A stretch of DNA of 64,000 nucleotides from Lophius americanus (GCA_037951165.1 JBBDHG010000008.1:6367501-6431500), one strand, 5' to 3'. Shown: positions 38,456 through 56,800, counted from the first letter of the stretch. Notes: generated from the sequence alone by a model not told the origin. Numbers and translations: made by a program.

Positions 38456-40298
38456 CTATTCTAAGGGCAAATAGGGGGACATACAATACTAAGCAGGTGG
38501 GTTTAAAGTTATGGCTGATCAGTTTACATATTTATAATGTAAATAGACCTGTTTACATGTCAATTAATCTTTTTAAATGTTTGATGTCTGTGGTTTTTAT
38601 TGTTGATGATTCACCTCTATAAACAACTTATTTCCAGCATTTTGTTCGAACACAACTTGGAATTAAACAGTTTTCTGATTGTACAGGTTTTCTTGACAAT
38701 GCAGTTGGCAGAGCTATAGCTCTCTCTGTGCTTTCATTTTTGATTTGCCTCCTGACACATGTCTAAATGCCGGCAGATTCCTCAGTTGGAGCAAGTAACA
38801 TGAATTATTATACTTATTTAATTGTAAATCTCATTACATGTGGTACCTGTCCTACATTTGTAATTTGAAGAAACGGAACAAAAGATTATAAAACAATGCA
38901 GTGTTGAGGCAGGAGGAAGATACAAAAAGTCACAGAGCTCTGTGAGATGTGGGACAACGGTGGAGGCCATCGTGTGTTTAATACATATTCAGCATTCTGT
39001 CAGGGACGTGTGATTATGTGCCGACACCGCAAAGTTTATTTGGTACATCAGGCTGGCTGGACGTGAGTGTGTTTATGAAAAAAAAAACACCTCGGGCACA
39101 TCGGCCAGAAACCAGCAGGAATAAAATATAGACGTAGTTTAGACTGACTCTTACTGTCAGTGGTGTGAGTGGGAGGCGGCAGAAAGATGTTAATTATTTT
39201 TATAATAAAACATTTATATTTTGTTTTACTCTTTAAATGAGCATGAAATATTAAAATATTCATTATGTAAGTTGCTGATGTTGGTGCAAGTAATTGGTTT
39301 ATATATGTTTTGTATCTGAATGATTGATTAAAAAATAAATACATCTTTTTGTTTTTAGCTAACTTTCACAGATATGTCGCTGCAACAGATTAATCTTGAT
39401 TAAATGAGATATTTTCTCATATCTATCAGACATTCTCACATTTTCATCAGATCTTTCTCATAATTATGATTATAATTATATATGATTATAATATAATTAT
39501 AATTGTAACAACTTTTTCTTGTATGTATTATTTATTTTTAAATTAGATATTTTTGGAGTTATTCTCAAAGTTGTAGTTGATCTTTTCTCATATTTATGAT
39601 ATATACCCACATAAGTATGACACTATCACATTTTTATTAGATGTTTTCTCAGAATTATGAACTCTATTCTCTAATTTAGAAGATGTTTTTTTTTCCATTA
39701 CTTACAAGATCTTCTCTCATTATTAAACGATAATAACTTGTAATAAAGAGATAAGTTGTCTTACCTTTTTACAAGTCTGCCAAATGTGGGTTACAAAAAA
39801 CAGGAATAACCTCTCCACCGATGCTTTTTAGGGGCTCTAAATGTGTTTCCATGCCATAAACTGTGTCCTCAATTTTCTCATTTAAACTTTTCATGTCAGG
39901 TTGCTACAGATTCCTGTGACAGAGGTTACGGTCTGTTCACATCGATACATGTTTTTTCCAGTAATGGGAGTGAACATCTCCTTGGACACCAAGTTTCTGG
40001 TCTCTGTAATGAATGAATGCGTGCTTGTGCATAGATTATACGTAAATCGAGTCTTCATAATGTAAATGTCTACTCTTGATGCCAGTAATTGTTTTCTTAG
40101 GCTAATTAAGCAATGTCTGGACAAGATCAGTAGCTACATTGATTTTAGGATAAATAAATACATTAATTCCCATCAGGCATTGTGACGTGTGGCAGCGGTC
40201 TGCCTCTGGCTGGTTGAGCATCACTGATAAATCTGTGGTTAATCCTCTTAGTGCAGACTGAGCCTGCATGTGTGTCATTCTCTGTGTGTGTTTTGCAG

Positions 40299-40381
40299 AA
40301 TAACACTGATTCTGGCCTGTCCCATGGATCTGAAGAACTTCCCTATGGATGTGCAGACCTGCATCATGCAGCTAGAGAGCT
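40299..40381 (+). CDS. glra1: glra1 coding exon (83 bp), Cys-loop
   Basis: The first base completes the arginine codon left open by the previous exon. The exon then reads ITLILACPMDLKNFPMDVQT, C, IMQLES and one base of the next codon. The two cysteines are C138 and C152 of human alpha-1 and form the signature disulfide of Cys-loop receptors, which couples agonist binding to channel opening. ITL-LACPMDL is closer to alpha-1 (A before C) than to alpha-2, -3 and -4, which have serine there. The borders are ttttgcag and gtgagt. The 83-bp length matches GLRA exon 5. The next exon is only 161 bp away, the sole short intron seen in this gene. Confidence 0.95.
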
Positions 40382-40703
<322 letters not shown>

Positions 40704-42502
40704 TGACAGTGAGTCTATCTCGCTACTTCCCCTCCTCTTCCTCGGGCTTCAGCGTCTTTCAATGTCTTAATTCTCTCTGTTTGAGTCAAACACACATTAA
40801 GGCACATTTCCGCTCATCTAGGTTTATCAATCTTCTATCGAAAGTCTTTTAACCTTCTCCTTCACCTGCTGGTCTGCGAAGGAAAAAACAGCCTCACAGC
40901 CAAACATATCATATTCTGTTGGATGAATTATCTCTGATGTCCTCAGGCCAAAGTTAGTTTTTACTCAAGAGGAGATCAAATCAGGACTTGGATTCTTCTA
41001 TTAGGCTGCCAAACACAGACAATACTCATTTTAAATGACTCCTATTTTATAGTAAACAGGGTAAATCAAGTACTTAGTAGCCTATACTAACTTATTTATA
41101 AGATGTGTTGTTGTTTATTTATTGATTTTATTTACTGTATCTTGACCCCATCCACCGATCAGCCTAAACATTAGAACCAGCGACCAGGTTTTTCTGTTGT
41201 GGCATATGGATACATCTGTCCATTTAACCAAAAACATGGGTTGCACTACAGTGCCTCCACAAAGACCACCCCTCTTTTAATACACTGAACGAAGAAACTC
41301 ACAATACTGTGTGAACCTGTCTCGCTTGACCAACATAGGAGTGCCTTGTAACACTGACGTTCTATATTTTGCCTCCGTGTTAAATGCTGGCTTGGAGGCT
41401 AAGGAGCTTGTGGAGCGTGTGCTGTTGCCCCAATCTGTAGACATTTATTTCTTATTTGCGTTAACTTCCGTTAACTTAACTGCTGCGAGCTGTTCTTTTA
41501 AAAGTTGCAGTTGATGAAGAAAAATGTCTTTTGATACTTTGAGGGAAAGGACTTAACTTGAGGAATCTCAGTTGTCTTTCATAGATATATGGGTTCATTA
41601 CAGACAGATCTGTTATAACAGAGATGATCCCGACACAGAGACATAATGAAAAGATACATATGCAGAAATAGGTGGGGCAAAAGGAGTATTTTCTATTCCA
41701 TAACAGCAGTTGTGGGTCGCACACAGCATGTCATCAAACAAAAGCACAAAGTGCATGTGTGTATGCCATTATGCAAGAGCCTGAAGAATTCTGAATTCTC
41801 ATTAGTTGTCATTCATGTCACATGGCCACGAATCAGGTGTGTATCTAGTCAAGTACCACATATAGAAATGTGGTGTGACTCATTATGAAAAAATCATTAT
41901 CAGTCACATTAAGGCAAAAACCTGAATTGTAATTGACATTGACTCACTGGTGATACGTTTATATAAAAGAAGGTTACAACTAATTTTGTTCAGTTGTCAG
42001 TCATGGAACATTTCCTGCATGTGCTTGATGATATTTCCTCATGGATGTGGCAAAATGACTTCCCAGCACCCCTTGAGAGAAGACGACACTGTTTGACCTC
42101 AAATTCATCATATAAAAATCCACAAAAGTAAATCTTTTATACTAAATCAAACAGGATGTCTGTCCTTTTGATTTCTACATTGATTCGTGAGGTTTTTTTA
42201 TCCAGTTGATGAAATCTATAAGAATTTGAGGTAAAAAACACCTTTATTCTTCCAGGATATCATTTGGTCATCGTTTTTGGTGTCCAGATTGATCTTTTTG
42301 TGAGCTCCTGAGGAGATTGTGCCAATATTTTTGACATTTCAGTGAACAAGTGCCCGGAAACCCATATTTTCATTAGCCTTGTGACATCACGACACACAGT
42401 TATTTACTTCAGTTGGACAATAATCTTCAGTTTGTTCTTCCTTCAGAGGCTCTCCCTCCTCTTCCTGTACCACCAACAGTCGTTTCCTTTCGGACTAGTC
42501 CT

Positions 42503-42538
42503 CATCCATACTTACATAGTGATATGTAAGTATGGATG
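42503..42538. other. Perfect 16-bp stem hairpin with 4-base loop
   Basis: The arm catccatacttacata is followed by gtga and its exact complement tatgtaagtatggatg. Confidence 0.9.
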
Positions 42539-42877
42539 CATAGTTAGATGTTCAGAACATACAAATATTTTCATTTTTTTAGATTTTGCATTTATTTTCT
42601 CCGTTTATTGCCCATAGCAGGGGGCACACAAGGTTAGACGTGAACCAGGAGTTGAAAATCATTCACTAACATAAATCGTTAGTTATTAATATGTTGTTTA
42701 CATTTGATAATAAAACAAACTTCAACAAAAAGGAAACACGTAAAAAAACACGAGACACGGAAAAAAACTAAGTGCTTGTGTGCGGATTTAGAGGCATATC
42801 ACGCACACCGAGGGCCACGTCTCCTCACGCCGCTGACGAGAAGAACGATCTTCCGTCAAAAAGAAAAACCTCGACAG

Positions 42878-42976
42878 GTGTTTCTGCCTTCTCACTTTGT
42901 TCTAATGTAATTTAATTTCCCCAGCCTGCTTCAAACACGGCCAGAGAATGCAGCTGTGGCCGTTGCATGTACATGC
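42878..42976. repeat. 97-bp dispersed repeat, copy 2
   Basis: Same orientation as the copy at 32182-32280, with about ten substitutions and small gaps. It ends about 150 bp before a Tc1-type remnant. Confidence 0.8.
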
Positions 42977-43124
42977 AACGTGTAAAAGCATAGTTAGAGG
43001 CAAAAAGAAGAAGCAAAACTATTTAACGTTGTAGGTAAACACTAATCAGCTATGACCATATAACCGCTGAGAGGTGAAATCAGGACAACATTGTTCATGT
43101 GGTCACAATAGCTCCTGTCAGTGA

Positions 43125-43515
43125 AACATTTGGCAGCAAGTGAACATTTTGCCCTTGAAGTTTTGGAGGCAAGAAAAATGAGCATGCGTAAGGATCTAGG
43201 TGACTTTGACTCCGGCCAAATTCTGATGGCTAGATGACTGTATCAGAGCATCTGCAGAAAAGCTTGTCTTGTCTGGTGTTTCTGGTCTCTTCCACTTAAT
43301 ACCAACAAAGTGGTATAAGAAATAACAACTGGTGAACTGGTGATAGGGTCATGGGTGCCCGAGGCCCCTTGAAGCAAATGGGTGGTGAAAGCTGGCCTGT
43401 GTTGTCGGATCTCACAGAAAAGCTATTGTAGCTGAAAATTGGTTAAGAAGTTGAGGAAGGTTCTGATAGGAAGGGGTCAGAACATACAGGGCATCACAGA
43501 GCCATAATGTAATGG
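43125..43515 (+). mobile_element. Tc1-type transposase remnant, same family as at 38.2 kb
   Basis: The copy starts at the 5' leader (ggcagcaagtgaacattttg), includes the Met-region gcaagaaaaatgagcatgcg and continues through gtatcagagcatctgcag, gaactggtgatagggtcatg, gtctggcc-like and gaacatacagggcatcacag. It ends abruptly where the catalytic domain should begin. Stops are present early in the frame, so it is inactive. Confidence 0.65.
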
Positions 43516-43689
43516 CTGATGCGTGTATAATATTTATCGGCAGTTTGCAATAATCAAACCACATAAGAGCAGTTTAAATAAATGTGATAGTGGTGGATTT
43601 GCGAATATATGTTAAAAAATGATAATTTTACTCATGACTGCACCCTCAAAATGACTCAGCTTTTCAGGACCAGCATCTTAAGTTCTGTG

Positions 43690-44180
43690 TGGAGACCCTT
43701 TAGCTGTGGTGATCTGCTGCAAACGTGATGCGCAGCTAGACACCAGCTTCTGGCAGAATTCCCGAGGAATCATAACCCATTCCTCACGGGCAAAGACCTA
43801 CAGTTCTGTGACTTTCCTGGGTTTACATGCTGCAACGGCCCTCTTCAAATCCCACCAGAGATGTTCTATGGGTTCTGTGATGGCCACTCTAGAATATTCC
43901 AGGACTTCTTTTGAAACCAAGCCTTGATGAACTTTGTGTGCTTGGGAAAATGTTCCTTGAAGAATGTCCAGTGACGCACAAGCTCCCGTTTGGGCGTCCC
44001 GCTTCGTGGCACGATGTTTCCTCCAACAATTTTCTGATACTTGATGGAATCCATCTTACCCTCTGGACGCCACGGGCTTCCAGTGCACGAACAAGCAAAT
44101 GGGCTTCAGTCTTCTTCCTCCAGACCTACCGCTGATCCACATACCTGAAAATTACTATTACGTCTTGTTGCCCCACAGCA
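43690..44180 (-). mobile_element. Tc1-like transposase C-terminal remnant, different family
   Basis: On the reverse strand 43866-44054 reads MDSIKYQKIVGGNI, ELVRHWTFFKEHFPKHTKFI, KAWFQKKSWNILEWPSQNP. These are the segments around the second catalytic Asp (family QQDNDPKHT) and the third catalytic residue (family WPSQSPDLNPIE). Here the catalytic Asp position reads Glu (FKEHFPKHT) and a stop follows WPSQNP. Weaker C-terminal matches, such as QK(L)VSS, run to about 43700. The protein is clearly dead. It is distinct from the family at 38.2, 43.1 and 61.1 kb. Confidence 0.75.
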
Positions 44181-44847
44181 TCCCAAAACTTCTGTGGCTT
44201 ATCTAGTTGCATTTGAGCTTTCTGGAGTCGGCTTCCTTTATTTTTTTGGCGATGGAACCATCATGTAAATGTAAGCCTTCACACAAAAGAAAAACCTTAG
44301 GAAGTCTACGAATGTTGGCACAGTGATATAACAACATCTGATTGTGAAAATATGTGATACCAGTAGAGTGTGTCTTAGATGAAGCAGAATCAGAGTCATT
44401 TAGATTGATGGTATTTGTCTATAAAGGTAACAAGATATGTCTAGAATAGATCCTGTCTCAATATTATGAAAAATCTTGTTTTAGTTTATTTCTCATTAAA
44501 ACCTGAGGACAAGCTCATGATTGGTCGTAACAGGGTCAGCGGATGCTGCTTCATTTGGAATTAAACAGCTGATAAACAATTGTTTACAGGTAACTATGTA
44601 CAGATTGCACTGAATGACGTGATGAAGACATTGGTGGTGTGATGAAAAGAAAGTGATTACCAGCTTCATCATGTATTCTCCATCGTGTGGTAAAAATGAG
44701 CCCTGTGGTGTTATTTACCGTCACTCGCCTCGACTCAAGGACAGATAGGTGGTCCTTGGCCAATGGACCCTCTGCCGCCATCGGCTTCCAATCTTCCATC
44801 CCATCAACGACTGCATATGTGCAAATGCAGCCATATTTAACTGAGGA

Positions 44848-44850
<3 letters not shown>

Positions 44851-44879
<29 letters not shown>
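44851..44879. repeat. Homopolymer G29
   Basis: Twenty-nine consecutive G follow gaggagga, giving poly-Gly and poly-Pro spurious frames. The true length may be misassembled. Confidence 0.9.
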
Positions 44880-44882
<3 letters not shown>

Positions 44883-45021
44883 GAGGGCTGCGGTGTGGTT
44901 GAACACATGACACAGTGAGATAGCAGCGCTGCAGAATAATTTCAATCTTCTTATCAGATGAAAATACGGACAGCACTTAGAAGCTCTGAAGTGTATCACA
45001 GCTATAAATCAAGTCCAGCAT

Positions 45022-45382
45022 CATCGACTCTCCTCCTTCTCCCGCCATCATTTCTCCTTAACCCTTTCTTCCTTTCCTTCCTCATCTTTCTCTCTCCTAG
45101 TTCCCATCACATCATCTCTCCTCATTTCTTTTTTTGTCTGTTCCTTTTCTCTCCACACCCCTCTTCTGTCTTTGCGTTTTCCCCTTCCCTCTCCTCCTCC
45201 TTTTCCTTTGCTTTCTCCTCCTCTCATCTTTCTTCTCCTCTTCTGTCCTCTCAATTTCTCCTCTCCTTTTCTATCGTCTTCTCATTCTCCTCTCATCCCC
45301 TCCTCCTTTCCTCTCCTCTCTACCTCTTTCCTGTCATTGCCTCCCCTTTCCTTTCCTCTCCTCCTCTTTCCTCCTCTCCAGT
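45022..45382. repeat. Long polypyrimidine (CT-rich) tract
   Basis: About 360 bp of C and T with rare purines on the plus strand. It is open in several frames with Ser/Leu/Phe/Pro-rich translations, which are artefacts. Confidence 0.9.
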
Positions 45383-46859
45383 CTTATAGGGTGAACTCTA
45401 ATTGATTCGCCTTCCATTGATCTTCTTTGATTAAATGGATCGCTGGCCATCTTGCTCCCTGGCTCTCATTACGTTACAGAGAGAGAGGCATCTGTTTCTA
45501 CTTCTGCTTTACTCCCATGTAAATAAGTCCTCCGCAGTGTGCATTAATGTGATTATCTTTTTTGCAGATTTTCTTTTTACAAAATGTAGGCAGTATTTTC
45601 TCCAGAATGCTATGAGGAAAAACTTTGGTTCTCATCTGCACCTTTAAATCAAACCTCAGATTTAGATTGAAGCGTGTCTCGCTGTCAGCAGTGATGGATT
45701 ATGATGGATGAAAACTCAAAGGAAATAGTGATAAACCCTAAAAATAGAAAATAAATATATTTTAAAAACTGAGCTCCTATACATTTTCGTCCACATGACT
45801 CATGATGCAGTGAAGCAGAGAGAATCAGAAGGATTCCTGATCCTCTGCTCCTCTTTTACGGCGATATGCTGCAAGCGTAAACATCAGCTCAAGGACTAAC
45901 AACGCTTCTGGCAGCTGTCCATCACCAGACCTTCAACCGCAACAACACAGTCTGTTTGTGCTGGTATTAAATTCATGATGCCGAGTTAAAGGATGTGGAT
46001 GCATGGGTGTAAAGAAAGAGGTGAAGGCAGCCACCTCGATGACAAACACCAAATGATATATGTTGGTCATATGGACATCAGGTCCATCTGTAAAAAGTGA
46101 CGAGGCTTCTTGTATGACTGTAGAAATAACCGGTGTGTACTGTACAACTCTCGCACCTCCTAAGAACTTGTTTGCTATTCCATTGGCAAGGAGCCAAGTA
46201 AGAGCCACGCAATTAAATAACTGTATAACGGAGTCGGATCTTGGCTCTAGACCAGCAAAGAGTTGGTGCTTGTATGGCACCAGTTTTGAGAGCCAGGAGC
46301 TGGTCCTCTCCGATTGAACTGTTTACACGTGATGATTAAGAGTATACATTATTGAGCTAACATCTTACATCAAACATACATAAAGAAATCAAAGGCCATA
46401 AGGCAGAAGATAATGGGGAGCGTCACAATGGCATTGCTTAGTTGATTTTAGAGAAGCATCTTCATAGCATCATCCTTCTGTGTATAAAGGACCTACCTGT
46501 AAAAATGAATTCAAGGGGTATGGGCCCCTCCCTACAAAAAATAGAAGAAGAAGGGAATAAAGCCAGAAGGAGGCATAAAACAACTAAAACAATGTTAACT
46601 GCAGTTAAACCCAAAAGAAGAAGAAGTACATCCAGAACTGAAAATTCAGTTAATGTAGCTAGTAATCACCGTTCTGATGGAAAGTAAGTTAAAATGTATT
46701 AGTCCAATTAACATTCTCCTGAAGAACTGACGAAGATGGAGACTTGTTTCAGAAACATGAAACGACTCCAATTCTCTAGAAGAGATTCAGATTGATGGTA
46801 ACTTACTATGAATCATGTCTGGGGGAAAGTGCAGAAATGAATGTGTGTGCATGGGACGA

Positions 46860-46965
46860 GATCTTCTTCTTTTTCTTCGTCTTCGGCTGTTCCCTTTCAG
46901 GGCTCGCCACAGCTGGTCGTCTGTTTCCATCCATGGCCCACTACCCTACCGGCTAACAAGACGAG
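46860..46965. repeat. Fish interspersed repeat fragment
   Basis: The sequence cttcttctttttcttcgtct, tcggctgttccctttcaggg, ctcgccacagctggtcgtct and gtttccatcca resembles a multicopy teleost repeat. The class is unknown to me. Confidence 0.4.
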
Positions 46966-48555
46966 TGATGGTATTTGTTAACTCCAGCCCGGACTGATCC
47001 GGTTTGGGATCCGTTTAGTGTTCCACATATTGATTTAATTGGCATTGGTTTTGCGCTGGATGCAACCCTCTCCATTTCAATGATAAATAATTATCTACTA
47101 CATGGAAGTTGTGTGGCACGCAAACATTGCTCAATGTGATTAAAAAGACATTAATTACTGCTTTGAAGCTGAGCTCTGCTGAAGGTGTCGTCTTCTTTGC
47201 TTACATTATGTGTTTTTTACAGTAAGCAGAGCTCATGCTATTTAAATGTGATACAATTTCCATTAAAAAAAGTTATTTTCATTGTCATATTTTTATGACG
47301 AAGCCCCATTTTCTACAGCTGTTGTCAGAATGCTGCAATGAAATTTTCAATTAAGCTGACCTGCTCCTTTTAAAACATTTTATTCACGCTGCCATGCCTC
47401 AGTAGATAAGCTTGTCTAAATTTCCCATCAGTATGATTTTAAGGAGGTTGCCCATGAATAATTTACAGGTTCCACTGGTTTATGATGGAGGAAGTGAAAT
47501 AAGTTTTCACGGCTCCTCCAGCGGTGCCTGGTGCTCCTCAGAACCAGCCTTCAGAAAACCCTCTCCTGTGTCCGCCGCCATTTGTGTTTGTATCTTAAAG
47601 CTATCCTCAGTCCCTTTCCAAGAACTCCTTCCTCATCGCTGTCGATTTGAATTCCTCTCCCCATCTCATCATTTCCAGTGTTTTTTTTTTTTTTTAAGAG
47701 GGCGTGTGTGTAATGACATGAAGATAAAACACTTGTCACTGCTGATGGAACTGCAGCGCCTAGAGAAACTGATGAAAGAACATTTTCCCTTTAACATCAA
47801 CATGCATTCCTTTTTCCTAGAACCAACCTGTTGAGCTTGATTTACTGCAAATTTATTCCTTTCAAAATGAGATATTCCTGTGGATTAAGTGATTGTCTCC
47901 ATGAATATATAACCGAGCTGCTAATAAATTCTCATTCTAAAATAATAACCTCGTGGAGTGGACAGCTCCCTCTGTTCCTTCCAAATCCTGAACATCAGAA
48001 TGAATTGGAATTTAATACAATTGTAGGATTTTTTCTTTTCTTTTCATAAAGCCTCATCAATGTGGTGGAAGAGTTCAACCACAGTTGAAAATTCACTCAT
48101 TATCTCCTCAGCCCCATTATCTCCTCTGGAGCTCCACATAAAAAACATCTGCGTAGATGGAGATTAGTTTGAAAAACGTGTAACGACTCCTTAAGGCTTG
48201 TATGGCATAATCCAAATAAGTAAAAGATCCCAAACAGATATGAATTTTGTTCTAAGCTAGAAGAGATCATGTAGGCCATTATGATCACACCTTCACGCTC
48301 ATTCACAATCCGCAGATGGACTGATTGCTCATTTAGCTCAGAGGCTAGATAGAAGATGCACCCTTTATTAAGAGAGAGTCCTCCCTGTAGCCTTCTGGTT
48401 ACTTGGTTAGAATACGGGCAAACACAGGTGTGCAGAGATTGCGAGTTCTCGTGGATCTCATCTAGAGGCAATCCACAAACATTCCAAGCTAAAAAAAAAA
48501 TTTAAACTGAAATCCCCTTCTTCTGCAGAATTGGTTTTATTAAGAACTAATCTAA

Positions 48556-53694
<5,139 letters not shown>

Positions 53695-53841
53695 GTGTCC
53701 TATGTGAAAGCTATTGATATCTGGATGGCCGTGTGTCTGCTCTTCGTGTTCTCGGCTCTGCTGGAGTACGCCGCCGTCAACTTCATCGCCCGCCAACACA
53801 AGGAGCTGCTGCGCTTCAGACGGAGGCGACGACACATGAAG
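53695..53841 (+). CDS. glra1: glra1 coding exon (147 bp), TM3 and start of intracellular loop
   Basis: The exon starts VSYVKAIDIWMAVCLLFVFS, continues ALLEYAAVNF and finishes in the basic stretch RFRRRRRHMK, about residues 277-325. It contains Y279, A288 (TM3 face of the alcohol/anaesthetic cavity) and C290. The arginine-rich end is the post-TM3 cluster that acts in topology, trafficking and channel conductance. The acceptor is tcctcttttccag. The donor gtagaa departs from the GTRAGT consensus at positions +4 to +6 and is the weakest in this gene. Read-through would add 18 residues and a stop at 53896. The loop remainder, TM4 and the true stop codon must lie beyond position 64000, as no matching exon was seen downstream. 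Confidence 0.95.
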
Positions 53842-56800
53842 GTAGAAAGTCTCGCGTTTGATGAAATCAAACATATCCGTCCATCCACATTTCTTTAACC
53901 CTAAAACCATTTCTGGTTTTTATCCATGAAGATACTAAATTTAGTTGATTTTGACGGTTTGATTCAAACTCTTTAGATTCATAATCCTTCCCATCTGTCC
54001 TTCAGAGAGAAACCATCTCAAAAAAATCCAGGCAAAAGCTGCCTTCCAATCTTCAAACGCGAACTGCCCATGTCCAAACCGAGAAGACACGGTTTTAAGA
54101 TACATTGAAGGTCTGAGCATTGGTAGTACAGCCGGTATACAGCAGAATAGAACAGCCTGTCCGGAGGTGGTCGAGGCGCCGTAAACATCAGTCAACAGCT
54201 TAGATCCAAATTCCTGCCCTCATACGTCTCCGGCCTGCTGAAAAATTCACCGTGTTTGATATTAGCTTAGCGCCATGCTCATCAATATTTCATGGGAGGA
54301 GCATGATTAAACGCCGCGAGCAAACAGAGACGAGGCTCATAATGCATTTGGAATGCAGAAGAGGAGAAAAGACACAACATTTCATTCTTTTGTTTGTGTT
54401 TATTGAAATGCATCATTTAGTAGGAACAGGGACGGTAGCTGCGACTCTGCAGGATTCAGTGAGAAACGGAATCCTGCTTTTCCGTCCACGCCACACCATC
54501 ACTGTCACGGCAGTGGCTTTCTTGACTGCATGTTTGAGCAGCTTCAAATACTCCAAAACTGGAAAAATAAGATCCAGTGTAACTACAGAAGTTGTCATGG
54601 CAAAATGGCTCCAAAATTCCCCTCTAGAAAATTTGGAAGAAGCATCACTTGATGATTCACACGGAATTTCAATATTCAATGTATTTGTGTGTCGTATCAA
54701 GACCTACAAAAAGCCTCCTGGGTGCCCCGACTTAAACCGAACAGGAGGTCGGCTATTTTGAATTAAGCTTTCATGTTTTTGTTATTAACACTTTACACTT
54801 AATGTGTGTATTGTGTCTAACTGGAGACATGTTTCCTTTTCACTTTTGATTTTTTTGGGGGGGATGAGTTTAGCTTTGCAGTTTGCTTGAGTTTTGAGGA
54901 AATTGGGCCTTTCTAGGAGAATCTTGAAATGTCATCCTCAGATCCTACACAACCTCAAAAATGTCCCCATTGAAACTCATTCAAACTCATATTTCTGGAT
55001 TCAGGTTTACTTGCATCAGAGATACAAATCAAACATTCCATGTATTTTGGCTTTCACTCTGGTGTCTTGGAATGATAAAACACCTGTTGGTTTCCTTATT
55101 TCCTGTAAAGAGCTTAATTACAAGCAGGAAAGGTAATGTAAGTGTGTTGTAACTGGAATAGTGTAAGAGGCTTAAACGCTTATGATTCCTTCCTTTTCAG
55201 TCTCTGTCCCTCAATGTCTTTCTCATTTTCTGAAGATACTATAAGTGGATTTTATAAGGATTCACATCCTGAAAATAATTCATAATGGATGTTTTGATCA
55301 GGACTGATGTCCTTTAAAATCTTTAATACATTAAAAGTGTAAAATAATATCAATATTTAATGTTCTATGCAAGTTTCAGGATGAGGACGTTTTACTTCCT
55401 GTAAGGCGGAGAAAGGTGTGAGTTTGTTTTCCTCTAATACTGAAGAAAAAATGTACTAATGTTTCAAAATCAGTGTAATTCCTAATCGTTGACATCACCC
55501 GCTAGGATTTAATATACGAAATATTATCACAAGAAATATATATATTCATATAGTTTTTGTAATTTTATGACTCAATAATATTCTGTACAAATCCTGTTTG
55601 GAACCAAACAAGGACTGCAGCAGGTTCATCAGGTTCCCTTTACTCTTGTTTCACCAATTCACATCAGATTTACCTGATCTTTATCTGATTAAAAAATAGA
55701 CAAGGGGCCGTGATCCCATCTCAGTCGGCGCGGCACAGAAAATCCAATTGTTGCAAACAACATGCAATGAATACAATACTGGAATTGATATGAAAAGAAC
55801 AGCCTGGAATGAGGGGCCTTCTCTCAGTTGTGGATAGAAAAATAGTGAATATCCATTTGGTCAGAAAGTAAAATCACGTCTCTCTCATCTCTGTCTCGTC
55901 TCTTCTTAGTCATGGATAAAAAAATAAAAAAATGAACACAGCTATAAAGTTGCCTAAAAACGCGATTCCCATTCCTGATTTCACCAAATGCAGGGGAGGT
56001 CGAGGCGTTCCTCAGAAACCAACGTGGAATGTTCCCGATCATCTGCACATAAAACATTGCGGTGGTTAGAATACATTTCGCAGGAGAGGCTGCAGCACAA
56101 TCAGTGCGTTCTGAACAGCCCTCTATCTTCGCTTCCCTGCGGCGTACGCGTGGACAAATAAACATATTCATGTGTGGAAAGCTTTCGTTCGGCGGCGTGG
56201 ATGTGTTTGTGTTTGTCCTGCACTGTAAAAACAGCAGCCTTAAATCATTATTTGTGCTGAGGAAGAGGAGTGTTTGAACATACAAGCCACATTAATACAA
56301 TTCCTCTTCCTGTTCACAAGTAAGAGCAAAACTAAATATGCCAATTTCATAAAATTTCTCAAAAGGGAGTGGGATATATGTTCGGTGAAAATGCAGCAGA
56401 ACAATGTCGATTCTTCTCTTTCCCCTGCAAAACTGTTGAGACGTATCTTGGGCTTTTTTTCCCTTCTTCTTTATTCCGTTGGTTATGTCTCTGGAGCATT
56501 TAATCAATCGGTTCTATCTGTCGGGTTGGATTTATCAGTCCCTGGCTGCTGTATTGAATAAGGAGTAAAGCTGTCAGGACTGCAGAGAATATTGAAGCGC
56601 TGGTTGATTGGGAAACCAGTGGAGGGCAACAAAACACAAACACACGGGAGAAAATGCACGGATAAGGCTGCGGTGAACAATCGCTGCTGGATTTGTTTCC
56701 GTGTGTGTGTGTGATTGTATCTACAGCCGGTGAACATGCATGAGTGCATTCGCGAGTGCTGTTGTGCATTTTGGTGTTGGAGGGCATGTGTTCGTGCCTT

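Larger units (their letters stand above)
34503..40298 (+). other. glra1: glra1 intron (5.8 kb)
   Basis: The intron is bounded by gtgagt and ttttgcag. It contains a short fish interspersed repeat at about 35080-35235, a poly-purine/poly-pyrimidine hairpin at 36334-36370 and a Tc1-type transposase remnant at about 38177-38455. An AT-rich stretch at 39410-39740 repeats a TTTCTCATAATTATGA-like motif. The rest shows no recognisable feature. Confidence 0.9.

Noticed and set aside
44958..45394. Ser/Phe/Leu-rich frames of 77-143 codons
   Set aside because: They translate the polypyrimidine tract in different frames.
45933..46280. Minus-strand open frame of 115 codons
   Set aside because: It contains an FTDGP motif that briefly suggested an RNase H fold, but no other conserved residue or neighbouring retroelement gene supports it.
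47412..47834. Open frame of 140 codons upstream of the TM1-TM2 exon
   Set aside because: It runs through a T-run and splice-like intron sequence with no recognisable domain. Composition is not protein-like in its first half.
54252..54761. Open frame of 169 codons after the TM3 exon
   Set aside because: I recognise no family. The 3' part (around 54700-54765) resembles a dispersed fish repeat. It does not look like the missing last glra1 exon.
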